From Bog-473 sp963730785 (GTDB lineage Bacteria; Actinomycetota; Acidimicrobiia; Acidimicrobiales; RAAP-2), in the NCBI GenBank assembly GCA_963730785.1, contig CAVSTF010000002.1, forward strand, positions 62,001 to 126,000: DNA of 64,000 bases, in the 5' to 3' direction. Of the stretch, positions 62,207 to 64,000 are shown in pieces. The notes beneath the pieces were generated by a model, which saw nothing but the letters and a program-made list of their open reading frames with translations, was not told the origin of the DNA and made no database searches. Every line of letters starts with the position of its first letter. Position 1 is the stretch's first letter. A program made the position numbers and the translations under genes.

Positions 62207-63986
62207 GTGACTCGCCAACCGACTCGGCAACCGACTCGCCAACCGACTCGCCGAAGGCCTCGCCCAAAGAAGGCCGCCTGGCCAAGTACTCGGCGCCCGA
62301 TCGTCGACTGATGCGGGGCTACGGCCCGGCGGTGGTGATCGGCGGCGGCTTCCTGCTCATGGCGATCCTGGTGCCGTCCATCGCGCCGGAGCAGAACGTG
62401 GGCGCCAACACCGGCACCAACACGTGGTTCGACCAAGGTGGGTGCCCCGACCGGCGCGCCTCCCGGTGGCAGCACGGCCACCACGACCACAGGCGCTGCC
62501 GGGGCTCCCGGCACCGGCACCGCGACAACCACCACCGCGCCCGGGAGCTGGCGCTTCCCCAACCACCAAAGGGGCCGCCACCGCGCCCGGCGCCATCGGC
62601 ACCTGCACCGGCCAAGCAGGTGCACGGCGACCCGTACTCGCCGGCCTGCGTCTCGTTCTCGGGCAACAACGGCGGCGCCACGTCGCACGGCGTCACGTCC
62701 AACCAGATTGTGGTCACCGCCCGGCTGCCGTCGGGCGGGATCCAGACGGCGGACGAGGCCATCCAGCAGATCGCCGGCAAGTACAACAGCGCGCAGTTCA
62801 GTGACACGGCCGCCGATGTCGAACGGCACGACCAAGGACCTCATCACCTACTTCAACGACCACTTCCAGTTCTACGGCCGCAAAATTGTCCTCAAGTACT
62901 TCAACGGCCAGGGCTCGTTGGTCAACGAGGTGACCGACGCCGGTCAGGCCCAGGCGCAGGCCGACGCCATCACGGCCTCCCAGCAACTGGGTGCCTTCGC
63001 CGACGTCACGGCACTCTCGCAGCCCTATGCCGAGGCACTGTCGGCCCAGCACGTGGTCAACATCGGCGCGCCGTACATGTCGCAGCAGTGGTTCCAGGCC
63101 CAGGCGCCGTACGCCTGGAGCTTCTTCCCCAACTGCACCGACCTGGGCAACGAGGCGCCGCAAATCATGATCAAGCAGATCATCACGCAGAACGTGACCT
63201 ATGCCGGCACCGGCGTGACCAACGGGCAACCGCGCCGCATCGCCATCTTGGCCCCGGACAATCCGGTGTACCAGCAGTGCGCCAGCCAGGTGACCTCGGC
63301 GTTGGCCAAGGCCGGTCACCCCGCCGTGGCCAGCCTGTCGTACACGCTGGATCTGTCGCAGCTGTCGTCGGAAGCGGGCAGCATCGCCCAGCAGGTCATC
63401 AACGACAAGATCACCACACTCGGCTGCGGTTGCGATCCCATCACGCTGGCCTACCTCACGTCCGACCTCGATACGTCGAACTACCAACCAGAAATCGTCA
63501 ACATCGGTGCCGCCTTCACCGATGAAGATCTGGTGGGCCAACTCTTCGATCAGAGCGTGTGGGCCCACGCCGCCGGCATCACCAACAACGGCAACGTGCC
63601 GGCCTACGGCTCGTCGCTGGGCTACTTCGCCGCCAAGTCGGTCGACCCGAGTGCGGCCCCGGCCCATGAGGTCGACCTGCTCTACGAAGACCTCTACATG
63701 CTGGCCCTCGGCATTCAGCTGGCCGGGCCCGACCTCACACCGGCCAACTTCGAGAAGGGCATGTTCAACTACGCCGGCGGCAACGGCGAGTACGGCCCCT
63801 GGACGTTCAACGAGAACGGCGCGGCCAGTTCACGCCGCAGCACGAGTTCCGTTACCAATGGTGGAACCCCAACGCCACGTCCGTCTTCGATGGCGAGCAG
63901 GGCGCCTGGGTGAACGGCACGACGTGGTACACGCCAGCACCGTCCCCGCCGGCCCGGCACCGGTCTTCCCCAACGGGGTGCAGTGA
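62203..63986 (+). CDS. Branched-chain amino acid-type substrate-binding protein (several frameshifts)
   Basis: About 590 aa if repaired. N-terminus has 12-bp DNA repeats (see 62210) giving a Thr-Asp-Ser-Pro tract, one TM helix GPAVVIGGGFLLMAILVPS and a Gly/Thr-rich linker, then a periplasmic-binding-protein fold: KDLITYFNDHFQFYGRKIVLKYF, AFADVTALSQPYAEALSA, VVNIGAPYMSQQWF, GQPRRIAILAPDNPVYQQC, NIGAAFTDEDLVGQLFDQS and the late NPNATSVFDGEQGAWV. Shifts near 62435, 62550, 62620, 62825, 63832 and 63934. Likely the receptor of an ABC importer lying to the right. Confidence 0.75.
62210..62252 (+). repeat. 12-bp tandem repeat encoding a Thr-Asp-Ser-Pro tract
   Basis: Four imperfect copies of ctcgccaaccga, four codons each, in frame at the start of the binding protein; likely recent slippage. 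Confidence 0.6.
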
Positions 63987-64000
63987 TCAGCTCCCTGGCC

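Noticed and set aside
1..64000. CRISPR arrays, tRNA and rRNA genes, phage or transposase genes
   Set aside because: Looked for regular repeats, conserved T-loop sequence and typical integrase/transposase motifs in the gaps; none seen.

Overview
The window reads as a chromosomal segment of a high-GC actinobacterium, most likely Acidimicrobiia-like. The taxonomic hints are GlgE/TreS alpha-glucan metabolism, a mycothiol-type formaldehyde dehydrogenase, a Ku/LigD end-joining system with a three-domain LigD, a large-subunit catalase, CsbD and other tiny actinobacterial stress proteins, and a stress-sigma partner-switching network. I saw no rRNA, tRNA, CRISPR array, phage or insertion sequence.

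Layout. 0-4 kb: glgE-treS (minus strand, treS cut by the window edge). 4-17 kb: membrane proteins, two hemerythrin/flavin-type stress genes, an MFS pump, CsbD, a DUF2252 protein, and a three-gene phosphorelay (receiver-PP2C phosphatase, CHASE3 histidine kinase, single-domain receiver). 17-26 kb: TetR/acyl-CoA dehydrogenase, STAS/PP2C/anti-sigma-kinase genes, coaA, MarR/MFS. 25.8-27.0 kb: a 1.2-kb stretch without large genes, holding a stress-type promoter, a small ORF, two strong hairpins and a 43-codon gene. 27-34 kb: SRPBCC-oxidoreductase-HAD operon, glgX, katE. 34-38 kb: anti-sigma kinase, CIRCE-hsp20, two STAS genes and tiny stress proteins. 38-52 kb: Ku-LigD, ferritin-like and hemerythrin genes, and a second repair block (Fpg/Nei, ATP ligase, a PolX-like protein without its polymerase core, a stand-alone LigD-type primase-polymerase). 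52-60 kb: hydrolases and a five-gene catabolic/detoxification operon. 60-64 kb: an exported protein and a branched-chain-amino-acid-type binding protein, both heavily frame-shifted.

The unifying theme is a general-stress regulon. I count six STAS anti-sigma-antagonist-like proteins, two PP2C (SpoIIE/RsbU-type) phosphatases and two RsbW-type ATPases, but no sigma factor. Many of the surrounding genes (glgE, an RsbW-like kinase, hemerythrin, DUF1206, Nudix, and by near matches katE, csbD, ferritin and doxX) have a GTTT-N15/16-GGGTA promoter of the sigma-B/sigma-F class in front of them. Two STAS proteins carry Glu where the regulatory Ser should be. The segment looks like both the control circuit and part of the output of one stress sigma factor: compatible solute/glucan synthesis, peroxide removal, iron storage, protein protection and DNA end repair.

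Quality caveat: at least eleven otherwise intact genes' reading frames are broken by what reads as one extra base, and the last 3.3 kb contains about ten more. I treat these genes as intact proteins interrupted by probable sequencing or assembly insertions, and give whole-gene coordinates.
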